The notes under the pieces: generated by a model
What the model was told of the DNA's origin: nothing
Seen by the model: the letters and a program-made list of their open reading frames with translations, nothing else
Databases searched by the model: none
From: JAMHWF01 sp048500255
Lineage (GTDB): Bacteria; Pseudomonadota; Gammaproteobacteria; Burkholderiales; Burkholderiaceae_C
Direction of reading: 5' to 3'
Assembly: GCA_048500255.1 (NCBI GenBank)
Contig: JASNYH010000010.1
Span: 1-64,000, forward strand
DNA: 64,000 nt
Position numbers and translations under genes: made by a program
Shown: in pieces, positions 42,251 through 51,091 of the stretch
How positions within the stretch are numbered: position 1 is the first letter of the stretch
Layout of the letters: each line of letters begins with the position of its first letter

Positions 42251-42985
42251 ATGAACGCACCGATCGCCGCTCCGCGCCGCAAGCCGCGCTCGCTCGCCCT
42301 CGAGCTGGTCGAGGCGCTGGGCGAGCGCATCCGCGACGGCCGGCTCGCGCCCGGCGACAAGCTGCCGAGCGAGGCGGCGATCGTCGACGAGTTCGGTGTC
42401 AGCCGCACCGTGGTGCGCGAGGCGATCTCCAAGCTGCAGGCCTCCGGCCTGGTCGAGACGCGCCACGGCGTCGGCACCTTCGTCGTCGGGCTCGGCGACG
42501 CGCCGCTGCGCATCGCGCGCGAGCAGCTCGGCACGCTGCACGACGTGATCGCAGTGCTCGAGCTGCGCATCGGCATCGAGACCGAGGCCGCCGCGCTCGC
42601 CGCCCAGCGCCGCAGCGACGCCGACCTCGCGGCGATGCGCGCCGCGCTCGACGCCTTCACCGCCGCGACCGAGGCCGACGGCGACGCCGTCGGCGCCGAC
42701 TTCCGCTTCCACGTCGAGATCGCGCGCGCCACGCACAACGCGCACTTCGCCGAGCTGCTGCTGCACCTGGGCACTGCGATCATTCCGCGCGCGCGCCTCG
42801 ATGCCGGCATGCCCGACCCGCTGCGGCGCGATTACCTGCGCCGCGTCAACAGCGAGCACGACAGCATCTATGACGCCATCGCCGGGCAGGACGCCGAGGC
42901 GGCGCGCGCCGCGATGCGCACGCACCTCGCCAACAGTCGCGAGCGGCGCCGCCGCGCCGCGCTGGCGGCCGAGCGGGGGTTGTAA
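42251..42985 (+). CDS. GntR family regulator, FCD subfamily (glucarate pathway)
   Basis: A 244-residue regulator with an N-terminal winged HTH (ALGERIRDGRLAPGDKLPSE; VDEFGVSRTVVREAISKLQA) and a C-terminal FCD effector domain (LELRIGIETEAAALAAQR; FRFHVEIARATHNAHFAELL, with metal-binding Asp/His-type residues). It precedes the glucarate catabolic genes and has matching palindromes before itself and before the tctC gene. It probably represses the operon until a sugar acid binds. Confidence 0.9.
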   Translation: MNAPIAAPRRKPRSLALELVEALGERIRDGRLAPGDKLPSEAAIVDEFGVSRTVVREAISKLQASGLVETRHGVGTFVVGLGDAPLRIAREQLGTLHDVIAVLELRIGIETEAAALAAQRRSDADLAAMRAALDAFTAATEADGDAVGADFRFHVEIARATHNAHFAELLLHLGTAIIPRARLDAGMPDPLRRDYLRRVNSEHDSIYDAIAGQDAEAARAAMRTHLANSRERRRRAALAAERGL

Positions 42986-43018
42986 TGCGGCAAGTTCGTG
43001 CCGCCTGTGACCCATACA

Positions 43019-43038
43019 GTTGTATGATGACATACAAC
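43019..43038. promoter_or_regulatory. GntR/FCD operator upstream of tctC-gudD operon
   Basis: GTTGTATG, spacer ATGA, CATACAAC: an 8-bp inverted repeat with the same half-site as the palindrome at 42181. It includes TATGAT (43023-43028), a plausible -10 box, so binding would block RNA polymerase. It lies 55 bases before the tctC ATG. Confidence 0.72.
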
Positions 43039-43093
43039 AACTCGCGCGGCTCGGCGCTTGCCTGCCGCTGCTTCACGCCCTAGGAGGACTTCC

Positions 43094-44056
43094 ATGAAAC
43101 GCCTGCTCGCGGCCTTCGCCGCTGGTCTCGCCGTCGCCGCCGCGCCGGCCTACGCCGCCTATCCCGACAAGACGGTGACGATGGTCGTGCCGTTCCCGCC
43201 CGGTGGGTCGACCGACATGATCGCGCGCACGCTGGCCGCCAGGCTGCAGGAGAAGCTGGGGCAGACCTTCGTCGTCGACAACCGCGCCGGCGCCACGGGC
43301 ACGATCGGCGCCGGCCAGGTCAAGCGCGCGCCGGCCGACGGCTACACGCTGCTCGTCGCGTCGCTCGGGCCGTATGTCATCGCGCCGCACCTGATCAAGA
43401 GCGTGCCCTACGATGCGACGAAGGACTTCGACCTGCTCACCGTCGCCGTGCAGGCGCCCAACGTGCTCGTCGTGCCGGCCGCGTCGCCGTTGAAGAGCGT
43501 CGCCGACGTGCTCGCGCAGTCGAAGAAGACGCCCGACAAGCTGACCTTCGCGTCGTCGGGCAACGGCTCGTCGGACCACCTGACGGCCGAGCTGTTCTGG
43601 CAGCAGACCGGCACGAAGGGGGTGCATGTGCCCTACAAGGGCGGCGCGCCGGCCATCTCGGACCTGCTCGGCGGCCAGGTCGACGCCTCGTTCCAGAACA
43701 TCAATGCCGTGATCCAGCACATCAAGAGCGGCAAGCTGCACGCGCTGGCCGTCACCGGCGACAAGCGCTCGGCACTGCTGCCGCAGGTGCCGACGCTGGC
43801 CGAGTCTGGCGTCAAGGGCGCCGACGTCTATTCGTGGCAGGCGATCGCCGCGCCGCGCGGCCTGCCGGCCGACGTCAAGCGCACGCTGCACACGGCGCTG
43901 GTCGACGCGCTCAACGACCCGGCCGTCAAGCCCAAGCTGCTCGACCTCGGCTTCGAGATCGTCGCCAACACGCCCGAACAGTTCACCCGCTTCCAGGCCG
44001 AGGAGTTCGCGCGCTGGAAGAAGGTGATCGAGACCGGCAAGATCACGGCTGATTGA
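43094..44056 (+). CDS. Tripartite tricarboxylate transporter receptor (TctC/Bug family)
   Basis: A 320-residue periplasmic binding protein with signal peptide LLAAFAAGLAVAAAPAYA. Bug signatures: YPDKTVTMVVPFPPGGSTDM, TFVVDNRAGATGTIG, VPYKGGAPAISDLLGGQVD. The TAGGAGG site is strong. It heads the glucarate genes and probably binds glucarate, galactarate or a related acid. The TctA/TctB membrane subunits are not in the window, as is common for Bug receptors. Confidence 0.92.
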   Translation: MKRLLAAFAAGLAVAAAPAYAAYPDKTVTMVVPFPPGGSTDMIARTLAARLQEKLGQTFVVDNRAGATGTIGAGQVKRAPADGYTLLVASLGPYVIAPHLIKSVPYDATKDFDLLTVAVQAPNVLVVPAASPLKSVADVLAQSKKTPDKLTFASSGNGSSDHLTAELFWQQTGTKGVHVPYKGGAPAISDLLGGQVDASFQNINAVIQHIKSGKLHALAVTGDKRSALLPQVPTLAESGVKGADVYSWQAIAAPRGLPADVKRTLHTALVDALNDPAVKPKLLDLGFEIVANTPEQFTRFQAEEFARWKKVIETGKITAD

Positions 44057-44057
44057 A

Positions 44058-45389
44058 ATGGAGTCGTCGACCCCCGTCGTGCGCGAGTTGCGCGCCGTGC
44101 CCGTGGCCGGTCGCGACAGCATGCTGCTCAACCTGAGCGGCGCGCACGGCCCGTACTTCACGCGCAACCTTGTCATCCTCACCGACAGCGCGGGGCATAC
44201 CGGCGTCGGCGAGGTGCCGGGCGGCGAGAAGATCCGCCAGACGCTCGAAGACGCGCGCGAGCTCGTCGTCGGCCAGCCCGTCGCCAACGTGCAGGCCGTG
44301 ATGCAGCGCATGCAGCGCGCCTACGCCGACCGCGACGCCGGCGGGCGCGGGCTGCAGACCTTCGACCTGCGCACGACGATCCACGCCGTCACCGCCGTCG
44401 AGTCGGCGCTGCTCGACCTGCTCGGCCAGCACCTCGGGCTGCCGGTGGCGGCGCTGCTCGGCGAGGGTCAGCAGCGCGAGTCGGTCGAGATGCTCGGCTA
44501 CCTGTTCTATGTCGGAGACCGGCGCAGGACGAACCTGCCCTATGCCGAGGAACCGGGCGCCGCCGACGACTGGTTGCGCCTGCGCCACGAGCCGGCGATG
44601 GACGCGCGCGCCATCGTGCGGCTGGCCGAGGCGGCGCGCGCGCGCTACGGCTTCGACGACTTCAAGTTGAAGGGCGGCGTGCTCGCCGGCGACGACGAGG
44701 TCGACGCGGTGACGGCGCTGCACGAGCGATTCCCGCAGGCGCGAGTGACGCTCGACCCGAACGGCGGCTGGCTGCTGAAGGACGCGATCCGGCTCGGCGA
44801 GCGCATGCGCGGCGTCGTTGCCTATGCCGAGGACCCGTGCGGCGCCGAGGAAGGCTTCAGCGGCCGCGAAGTGATGGCCGAGTTCCGCCGCGCGACCGGC
44901 CTGCCGACGGCGACCAACATGGTCGCCACCGACTGGCGGCAGATGGTGCACGCGCTGGCGCTGCAGTCGGTCGACATACCTCTGGCCGATCCGCACTTCT
45001 GGACGATGGCGGGCTCGGTGCGCGTCGCGCAGACCTGCCGCGACTGGGGCCTGACCTGGGGCTCGCACTCCAACAACCACTTCGACATCTCGCTGGCAAT
45101 GTTCACTCACGTCGGCGCGGCGGCGCCCGGCAAGGTGACGGCGATCGACACGCACTGGATCTGGCAGGATGGGCAGCGGCTGACGAAGGAGCCGCTGCGC
45201 ATCGAGCGCGGCCACGTGCGCGTGCCCCAGAAGCCGGGGCTCGGCGTCGAGCTCGACATGGCCGAGGTCGAGAAGGCGCATTTGCTGTACAAGCAGCACG
45301 CGCTGGGCGCGCGCGACGACGCGGCAGCGATGCAGTCCCTGATCCCGAACTGGAAGTTCGATCCCAAGCAACCCTGCATGGTGCGCTGA
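44058..45389 (+). CDS. gudD: D-glucarate dehydratase
   Basis: A 443-residue enolase-superfamily enzyme that dehydrates D-glucarate to 5-keto-4-deoxy-D-glucarate. Motifs: GVGEVPGGEKIRQTLEDA, the KxK base in FDDFKLKGGVLAGDDEVDAV, metal ligands around LDPNGGWLLKDA and AYAEDPCGAEEGFSGR, and the second base in TWGSHSNNHFDISLAM. It starts one base after the tctC stop, so the genes are tightly coupled. Confidence 0.95.
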   Translation: MESSTPVVRELRAVPVAGRDSMLLNLSGAHGPYFTRNLVILTDSAGHTGVGEVPGGEKIRQTLEDARELVVGQPVANVQAVMQRMQRAYADRDAGGRGLQTFDLRTTIHAVTAVESALLDLLGQHLGLPVAALLGEGQQRESVEMLGYLFYVGDRRRTNLPYAEEPGAADDWLRLRHEPAMDARAIVRLAEAARARYGFDDFKLKGGVLAGDDEVDAVTALHERFPQARVTLDPNGGWLLKDAIRLGERMRGVVAYAEDPCGAEEGFSGREVMAEFRRATGLPTATNMVATDWRQMVHALALQSVDIPLADPHFWTMAGSVRVAQTCRDWGLTWGSHSNNHFDISLAMFTHVGAAAPGKVTAIDTHWIWQDGQRLTKEPLRIERGHVRVPQKPGLGVELDMAEVEKAHLLYKQHALGARDDAAAMQSLIPNWKFDPKQPCMVR

Positions 45390-45411
45390 TCGCGCCGAGG
45401 ACGACACGACG

Positions 45412-46176
45412 ATGAGAGAGAACCGACTGCGCACGCTGTGGCAGGCCGACAAGGCGGCCGTCAACGGCTGGCTCGCCATTCCCAGCAGCTTCGCCGCCGA
45501 GACGATGGCGCACCAGGGCTGGGACGCGCTGACGATCGACATGCAGCACGGCGTGATCGACTACCAGACGATGGTCTCCATGCTGCAGGCCATCTCGACG
45601 ACGAATACGGTGCCCGTGGTGCGCGTGCCGTGGCTCGAGCCCGGCATCGTGATGAAGACGCTCGACGCCGGTGCCTGGGGCGTGATCTGCCCGATGGTCA
45701 ACACGCGCGAAGACGCGCAGAAGTTCGTCGCGTGGACGAACTATGCGCCGCAGGGCGCGCGCAGCTACGGCCCGGTGCGCGCGCTGCTGTACGGCGGCGC
45801 CGACTATCCGCAGCACGCCAACCGCACCATCGTGCGCTTCGCGATGATCGAGACGGCGCAGGCGCTCGACAACCTCGACGCCATCCTCTCCGTCGAGGGG
45901 CTCGACGCCGTCTACATCGGCCCGTCGGACCTGTCGCTGGCGCTCGGCTGCCGGCCGGTGTTCGACGACGTCGACCCGCCGGTCGCGCAGGCGATCGAAC
46001 ACATCTGCGAGCGCGCCAGGGCGCACGGCGTCGTCGCCGGCGTCCACAACGGCGTGCCCGACGTCGCGCTGGCGCGCGTCGCCAAGGGCTTCCGCTTCGT
46101 CACCGTGGGCTCCGACGCGCGGCTGCTGGCCGCCGGCTCGCAACAGATGCTCGCGCGCATGCGCGGCACGCCGTGA
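45412..46176 (+). CDS. garL: HpcH/HpaI family aldolase, probable 5-keto-4-deoxy-D-glucarate aldolase
   Basis: A 254-residue class II HpaI-type aldolase. Motifs: GWDALTIDMQHGVIDYQTM, VPVVRVPWLEPGIVMKTLDA, GAWGVICPMVNT, and VYIGPSDLSLALG. By context (after gudD, before the semialdehyde reductase) it should split 5-keto-4-deoxyglucarate to pyruvate and tartronate semialdehyde. HpaI enzymes are promiscuous, so 2-keto-3-deoxy acids are possible alternative substrates. Confidence 0.85.
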   Translation: MRENRLRTLWQADKAAVNGWLAIPSSFAAETMAHQGWDALTIDMQHGVIDYQTMVSMLQAISTTNTVPVVRVPWLEPGIVMKTLDAGAWGVICPMVNTREDAQKFVAWTNYAPQGARSYGPVRALLYGGADYPQHANRTIVRFAMIETAQALDNLDAILSVEGLDAVYIGPSDLSLALGCRPVFDDVDPPVAQAIEHICERARAHGVVAGVHNGVPDVALARVAKGFRFVTVGSDARLLAAGSQQMLARMRGTP

Positions 46177-46222
46177 CGGCACGACCCCGAACCCGCTGAA
46201 CGAACCAGGACGCCTCGACATC

Positions 46223-47107
46223 ATGAAACTCGGATTCATCGGCCTCGGCATCATGGGCGCGCCGATGGCGGGCCATCTGCGCGCTGCCGGCCACGACCTT
46301 TTCGTCAACACGCGCAGCAAGGTTCCGGCGGCGCTCACCGATGCCGGCGCCATTGCCTGCAAGACGCCGGCCGACGTGGCGCGCCAGGCCGACGTCGTCT
46401 TCACGATGGTGCCCGACACGCCCGACGTCGAGCTCGTGCTGTTCGGCGAGCACGGCGTCGCAAGCGGGCTGACCGCCGGCAAGACGGTCGTCGACATGAG
46501 CTCGATCTCGCCGATGGCGACCAAGCAGTACGCGCAGCGCATCAACGAGCTGGGCTGCGACTACCTCGACGCGCCGGTGTCGGGCGGCGAAGTCGGCGCC
46601 AAGGCGGCGAGCCTGACGATCATGGTCGGCGGCCCCGAGGCGGCGTTCGAGCGCGTGCTGCCGCTGTTCCAGCTGATGGGCAAGAACATCACGCGCGTCG
46701 GCGGCAACGGCGACGGCCAGACGACGAAGGTCGCCAACCAGATCATCGTCGCGCTCAACATCGCGGCGGTGAGCGAGGCGCTCGTCTTCGCGAGCAAGGC
46801 CGGCGCCGATCCGGCCAAGGTGCGCCAGGCGCTGATGGGCGGCTTCGCGGCCAGCCGCATCCTCGAGGTGCACGGCGAGCGCATGATCAAGCGCACTTTC
46901 GCGCCGGGTTTCCGCATCAAGCTGCACCAGAAGGACTTGGCGCTCGCGCTGGCCGGTGCGCGCGAGCTGGGCGTCGCGCTGCCGCAGACGGCCAATGCAG
47001 CGCAGCTGATGCAGGCTTGTGCCGCCAACGGCATGGCCGACCTCGACCACTCGGCGCTGGTGCGCGCGCTCGAGCTGCTGGCGCAGCACGAGGTGGCGAA
47101 GGCCTGA
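46223..47107 (+). CDS. garR: 2-hydroxy-3-oxopropionate (tartronate semialdehyde) reductase
   Basis: A 294-residue beta-hydroxyacid dehydrogenase: NAD loop MKLGFIGLGIMGAPMAGHL, substrate loop LDAPVSGGEVGAKAASLTI, and the catalytic Lys in GDGQTTKVANQIIVALN. It reduces tartronate semialdehyde to D-glycerate. Adjacent to the aldolase and glycerate kinase genes, which fixes the role. Confidence 0.93.
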   Translation: MKLGFIGLGIMGAPMAGHLRAAGHDLFVNTRSKVPAALTDAGAIACKTPADVARQADVVFTMVPDTPDVELVLFGEHGVASGLTAGKTVVDMSSISPMATKQYAQRINELGCDYLDAPVSGGEVGAKAASLTIMVGGPEAAFERVLPLFQLMGKNITRVGGNGDGQTTKVANQIIVALNIAAVSEALVFASKAGADPAKVRQALMGGFAASRILEVHGERMIKRTFAPGFRIKLHQKDLALALAGARELGVALPQTANAAQLMQACAANGMADLDHSALVRALELLAQHEVAKA

Positions 47108-47179
47108 CGGCGCACCGAGCCACCGCTCCGGGCGCATGCCTGTGCGCATGCCGAGCGCGCCGCTGTCGATAATCGGCGC

Positions 47180-48481
47180 ATGACTGCTCCCGATCCGCGC
47201 GCCGCGCCGCGCGAATTCCTGCGCGCGCTCTACGACGCAGCCGTCGCGCGCGCACTGCCGGCACACGTCACGGCGGTGCACCTGCCGCCGCCGCCGAAAG
47301 GCCGCACCGTCGTGCTCGGCGCCGGCAAGGCCGGCGGCGCGATGGCGGCGGCGGTCGATGCGCTGTGGCCGCCCGACGCGCCGCTGTCGGGGCTCGTCGT
47401 CACGCGCTATGGCCACGTGCCGCCCGACTACCGCGCCCGCGGCGGGCGCATCGAGGTCGTCGAAGCCGCGCATCCGGTGCCCGACGAGGCGGGCCGCAGC
47501 GCGGCGCGCCGCATCGCCGAACTCGCGCAGGGCCTGAGCGCCGACGACCTCGTGCTGTGCCTGATCAGCGGCGGCGGCTCGGCGCTGCTCGCGATGCCGG
47601 CCGACAGCCTGACGCTCGACGACAAGCAGGCCGTCAACCGCGCGCTGCTCGCCAGCGGCGCGGCGATCGGCGAGATGAACTGCGTGCGCAAGCACCTGTC
47701 GGCGATCAAGGGCGGGCGGCTCGCCGCGCTGTGCGCGCCGGCGAATGTCGTCACGCTGCTGATCAGCGACGTGCCGGGCGACGACCCCGACGTCATCGCC
47801 AGCGGCCCGACGGTGCCCGACCCGACGACCTGCGCCGATGCGCTGGCGATCCTGGCGCGCTACGGCATCGACCTGCCCGGCGCCGCGCGGCGCGGCCTCG
47901 AGAGCGGCGCCTTCGAGACGCCCAAGCCGGGCGACGCGCGCTTCGCCGGCCACGCCGTGCGCCTGATCGCGACGCCGCGCGAGTCGCTCGAGGCGGCGGC
48001 CGCGCTGGCGCGGCAGGCGGGCGTCGCGGCGCACATCCTGAGCGACGAGATCGAAGGCGAGTCGCACGTCGTCGGCGGCGTGCACGCCGCGCTGGCGCGC
48101 GCCGTCGCACGGCACGACGCGCCGTTCGCCAAGCCCTGCGTCATCCTGAGCGGCGGCGAGACGACGGTCACGGTGCGCAGCAAGGGCGGCCGCGGCGGCC
48201 GCGCCGGCGAATTCCTGCTCGGCGCCGCCATCGCGCTGCAGGGCGAGCCCGGCGTGCACGTGCTCGCCGCCGATACCGACGGCATCGACGGCATCGAAGA
48301 CAACGCCGGCGCCCTCGTCGGGCCCGACACGCTGGCGCGCGGCGCCGCGCTCGGCTTGAAGGCGCGCGACGCGCTCGACGCGAACGACGCCTGGCGCTGG
48401 TTCGCCGCTCTCGGCGACCTCGTCGTCACCGGGCCGACGTACACCAACGTCAATGACTTTCGGGCGGTGTTGATCGTCTGA
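47180..48481 (+). CDS. Glycerate 2-kinase (MOFRL family)
   Basis: A 433-residue MOFRL-type glycerate kinase (TtuD/GckA group). Motifs: VLGAGKAGGAMAAAVDALW, LVLCLISGGGSALLAMP, INCVRKHLS-like EMNCVRKHLSAIKGGRLA, VILSGGETTVTVRSKGGRGG and AADTDGIDGIEDNAGAL. It phosphorylates D-glycerate, usually to 2-phosphoglycerate, joining the glucarate route to glycolysis. Last gene of the operon. Confidence 0.93.
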   Translation: MTAPDPRAAPREFLRALYDAAVARALPAHVTAVHLPPPPKGRTVVLGAGKAGGAMAAAVDALWPPDAPLSGLVVTRYGHVPPDYRARGGRIEVVEAAHPVPDEAGRSAARRIAELAQGLSADDLVLCLISGGGSALLAMPADSLTLDDKQAVNRALLASGAAIGEMNCVRKHLSAIKGGRLAALCAPANVVTLLISDVPGDDPDVIASGPTVPDPTTCADALAILARYGIDLPGAARRGLESGAFETPKPGDARFAGHAVRLIATPRESLEAAAALARQAGVAAHILSDEIEGESHVVGGVHAALARAVARHDAPFAKPCVILSGGETTVTVRSKGGRGGRAGEFLLGAAIALQGEPGVHVLAADTDGIDGIEDNAGALVGPDTLARGAALGLKARDALDANDAWRWFAALGDLVVTGPTYTNVNDFRAVLIV

Positions 48482-48507
48482 CGCAGCGACGCTGTGGCGG
48501 CTGCGTC
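48480..48507. terminator. Hairpin between convergent genes
   Basis: GACGCAGC (48480-48487) pairs with GCTGCGTC (48500-48507), with a 12-base loop, between the glycerate kinase stop and the convergent nitronate monooxygenase stop. No T-tract, so a weak bidirectional terminator candidate. Confidence 0.4.
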
Positions 48508-48529
48508 GATCGCGCGGCGACGGTGCCGC

Positions 48530-49579
48530 TCAGCCTGGGATGCGCGCCACCAGCTCGCGCGTCAACTCCCCCGCCGGCACCGCCTTGCAGCCGGTCACGT
48601 TCTGCCCCGCCCACAGCGGCGAGAAGTCGCCGCTGCCGCGCTTCTCGGCCGCCGCGCGCAGCGGCGCGATCGCCGCCGTGGCGAGCGGGAACGCGGGCGC
48701 CACGTCGCTCATCGGCCCGAGCTCGCGCATCAGGCGCGTGACGATGCCGCGCGCCGGGCGGCCGGTGTAGAGGTTGGTGAGCGCCGTCGTGCGAGCGGCG
48801 TCGCTTTGCAGCGCGGCGCGGTGCAGCGTGCTCGTCGTTGCCTCGGGGCACAGCAGGTAGGCCGTGCCGACCTGCGCGGCCGCGGCGCCGAGTGCGAGCG
48901 CGGCGGCGACGCCATCGGCGTCGGCGATGCCGCCGGCGGCGATCACCGGCAGCTTCACGGCGCGCACCACCTGCGGCAGCAGCGCGAACGTGCCGACCTG
49001 CGTCGCGATGTCGTCGGCGAGGAACATGCCGCGGTGGCCGCCCGCCTCGATGCCCTGCGCGACGACGGCGTCGACGCCGCGCGCCTCGAGCCAACGCGCT
49101 TCGTCGACCGTGGTGGCCGATGACCAGACGCGCGCGCCCCAGGCGCGCACCTGCGCCAGCAGCTCGGGCGAGGGCAGGCCGAAGTGGAAGCTGACGACGG
49201 CGGGGCGGACGGCGGCCAGCAGTTCGGCCGCCTCGGCGTCGAACGGCCGGCGCCCCGGGCCGGCGGGGATCGACGCCGCGTCGATGCCGTGCTCGGCGTA
49301 GTAGGGCGCGAGGGCGGCACGCCAGCGCGCCTCGCGCGCGGCGTCGGGCGCGGGCGGCGCGTGGCAGAAGAAGTTGACGTTGAACGGCCGCGTCGTCTGT
49401 GCCTGCAGCGCCGTCAGCTCGGCTTTCAGCGCGGCGGCGTCGAGCATCGCGCAGGGCAGCGAACCCAGGCCGCCGGCGTTGCTGACGGCGGCGGCCAGCG
49501 CGTGGCCCTGCACGCCCGCCATCGGCGCCTGGATGATCGGCAGCTCGAGGCCGAGCATCGTCTGCAGCATCGTCGTCAT
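48530..49579 (-). CDS. Nitronate monooxygenase (2-nitropropane dioxygenase family)
   Basis: A 349-residue FMN-binding TIM barrel: LELPIIQAPMAGVQGHALA, GGLGSLPCAMLD, VVSFHFGLPSPELLAQV, AQGIEAGGHRGMF and LPVIAAGGIADADGVAAAL. This class oxidises nitronates such as propionate-3-nitronate; some relatives are NADH:quinone reductases or enoyl-ACP reductases. The GGAGG before ATG 49579 is strong. Its start overlaps the stop of the upstream small gene. Confidence 0.88.
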   Translation of the reverse strand: MTTMLQTMLGLELPIIQAPMAGVQGHALAAAVSNAGGLGSLPCAMLDAAALKAELTALQAQTTRPFNVNFFCHAPPAPDAAREARWRAALAPYYAEHGIDAASIPAGPGRRPFDAEAAELLAAVRPAVVSFHFGLPSPELLAQVRAWGARVWSSATTVDEARWLEARGVDAVVAQGIEAGGHRGMFLADDIATQVGTFALLPQVVRAVKLPVIAAGGIADADGVAAALALGAAAAQVGTAYLLCPEATTSTLHRAALQSDAARTTALTNLYTGRPARGIVTRLMRELGPMSDVAPAFPLATAAIAPLRAAAEKRGSGDFSPLWAGQNVTGCKAVPAGELTRELVARIPG

Positions 49580-49959
49580 GGGAGTCCTCCGGATGAGCGC
49601 CGGCCGCGACGCCAGCGGGAGTGTGCCGCAGCGATTGCCAGGCCGACGAGGAGGCCGAGCGCCGCCGCAGCGCCGAGGTCGACGGCGCCCGCGGCGCTGC
49701 CGTCTTGTTGCCGCGCGGTGCCCTCGTGCAGCGTGTCCGCGAGCGCGCGCCAGTCGGCCGCGCCGATCTGCGTCATGCGCGGCGCGTCGGCCAGCCCGTA
49801 GACGCACAGCTCGCCGCCGGGCAGGCGGCAAGACCGCTCGGGCGGGCACTGCCCCAGGATGGCGGGCGGCGCCGCCGCGTCGCTGCCGCACTGCACGCCG
49901 GGCGCGCTGCGCAGCACCTGCAGCGTCACCTCGGGGTGCTTCGTCAGCTGCTCGGGCAT
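49576..49959 (-). CDS. Hypothetical protein with C-terminal membrane helix
   Basis: A 127-residue protein I do not recognise. It starts MPEQLTKHPEVTLQVLRSA and contains four cysteines in VQCGS, GQCPPERSCRLPGGELC, which suggests a disulfide-containing or metal-binding exported domain. It ends with a hydrophobic helix (VDLGAAAALGLLVGLAIAAA) and a basic tail. There is no N-terminal signal. Coupled to nitronate monooxygenase by a 4-base overlap. Confidence 0.55.
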   Translation of the reverse strand: MPEQLTKHPEVTLQVLRSAPGVQCGSDAAAPPAILGQCPPERSCRLPGGELCVYGLADAPRMTQIGAADWRALADTLHEGTARQQDGSAAGAVDLGAAAALGLLVGLAIAAAHSRWRRGRRSSGGLP

Positions 49960-49988
49960 ATCGGCGTCGTTCTCGAAATCGAGACGCG

Positions 49989-50432
49989 TCAGCCGCGCCA
50001 CCACGGCGCGCCGGCCAGCGCCAGCGCGGCCAGTGCGAGCGCAGCGGCGACACCCGTCGCGATCACCAGCCAGCGCGCGCGCCGGCGCGCCGCGTCGGCC
50101 ACGGCAACGAGCTGGCGGTTCTGCTCGGCCAGCGCGTCGATGAGCTGTGACGACGCCAGCATCTGGCCGTGCAGCTCGGCGACGTTCGCCTCCAGCGCCG
50201 CAACGCGCGTCGCGAGCGCGTCGACGGCGGCTGCCGTGCGGTCGACCGCCACGGCGTCGCTGCCGCCGGCGTCCGGCGCGACCGGCGTCGCCGCGGCGGC
50301 GTCGCCCGCCGGCACCGGCTGGCGCGCGACGCGCGTCCACAGCTTCTTGGCGCCGTCGGCCACCTTCGGCGCATTGGCGATCACTTCGGCCCAGGGCACG
50401 CTCTGCAGCACGGTCCACCAGCTCAGTGCCAT
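49989..50432 (-). CDS. Hypothetical coiled-coil protein with C-terminal membrane helix
   Basis: A 147-residue protein: an N-terminal amphipathic part (MALSWWTVLQSVPWAEVIAN), a Pro/Ala linker, a predicted coiled coil (AVDALATRVAALEANVAELH) and a single C-terminal helix (VIATGVAAALALAALALAGA). Domain order resembles small envelope or phage-like membrane proteins, but I cannot name a family. It lies 29 bases from the following small gene on the same strand. Confidence 0.6.
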   Translation of the reverse strand: MALSWWTVLQSVPWAEVIANAPKVADGAKKLWTRVARQPVPAGDAAAATPVAPDAGGSDAVAVDRTAAAVDALATRVAALEANVAELHGQMLASSQLIDALAEQNRQLVAVADAARRRARWLVIATGVAAALALAALALAGAPWWRG

Positions 50433-50460
50433 CGCTCGTTTCCTTCGCGTCGTTGCATCG

Positions 50461-50721
50461 TCAGGATGGACCTTCGCGCGCCGCCGCCGGTTCGTTCTTG
50501 CCGATGCCGCGCAGGTTGAGCGCGAACAAGCCGACCTGCAGCGCGATCAGGGCCCAGGCGCCATCGTGCCAGCCCCAGGCGATCCACAACACGTTGCTCG
50601 CCGTGAAGCAGGCGAAACCCCAGACGCGCCGGCGCGGCCGGCGCGAGCCGACCAGCCAGGCCGCGGCGAGCGTGACGGCCATCGCCGGCCATTGCAGCGC
50701 GTCGAGCAGTGTTTCCATCAT
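50461..50721 (-). CDS. Small integral membrane protein
   Basis: An 86-residue protein with three hydrophobic segments (LQWPAMAVTLAAAWLVG; VWGFACFTASNVLWIAWGW; WALIALQVGLFALNLRGIG). The arrangement and the NVLWIAWGW...NLRGI pattern resemble small PnuC- or SemiSWEET-like three-helix proteins, but no substrate is implied. Start MMETLLDAL at 50721; the second ATG is an equal choice. Confidence 0.6.
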   Translation of the reverse strand: MMETLLDALQWPAMAVTLAAAWLVGSRRPRRRVWGFACFTASNVLWIAWGWHDGAWALIALQVGLFALNLRGIGKNEPAAAREGPS

Positions 50722-50853
50722 CGTGGGCCGCAGCGTGCCGGCTTTGGCGGCGCGGCGCGCGATCGACCCCGCGGCGCGCGGGGCGATCCGTTTGCATCGC
50801 GGCGTGCCGGGTTCAGACTGAGGCTTCGTCGAAACATTGCACGAGGTCGCACC

Positions 50854-51066
50854 GTGACCCACCACGCACGCATCGTCGGCACGGTCGAATATCGCGAAGG
50901 CGACGGGCCCACGCTGCCGATCCCGCTCGGACCCTGCGAGTTCGAGGAAGGCATCGACGACGTGACGCTCGCCTGGAGCGACGGCGAGACGCACGGTTCG
51001 ACGGCGATGCCGCGCGACGACTTCCGCCGCTACGTCAACGAGGGCGCGATCCAGCTCGGCGCTTGA
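50854..51066 (+). CDS. Small conserved-looking hypothetical protein
   Basis: A 70-residue acidic protein reading VTHHARIVGTVEYREGDGPT, ending EGAIQLGA. The start is GTG 50854; the frame is open much further upstream but only as shadow of the opposite strand. Composition and alternating charged strands suggest a small compact cytoplasmic domain. Function unknown. It stands alone between divergent and convergent neighbours. Confidence 0.55.
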   Translation: MTHHARIVGTVEYREGDGPTLPIPLGPCEFEEGIDDVTLAWSDGETHGSTAMPRDDFRRYVNEGAIQLGA

Positions 51067-51091
51067 GCGGCGCGCCCGGGCGCGCGTTTCG

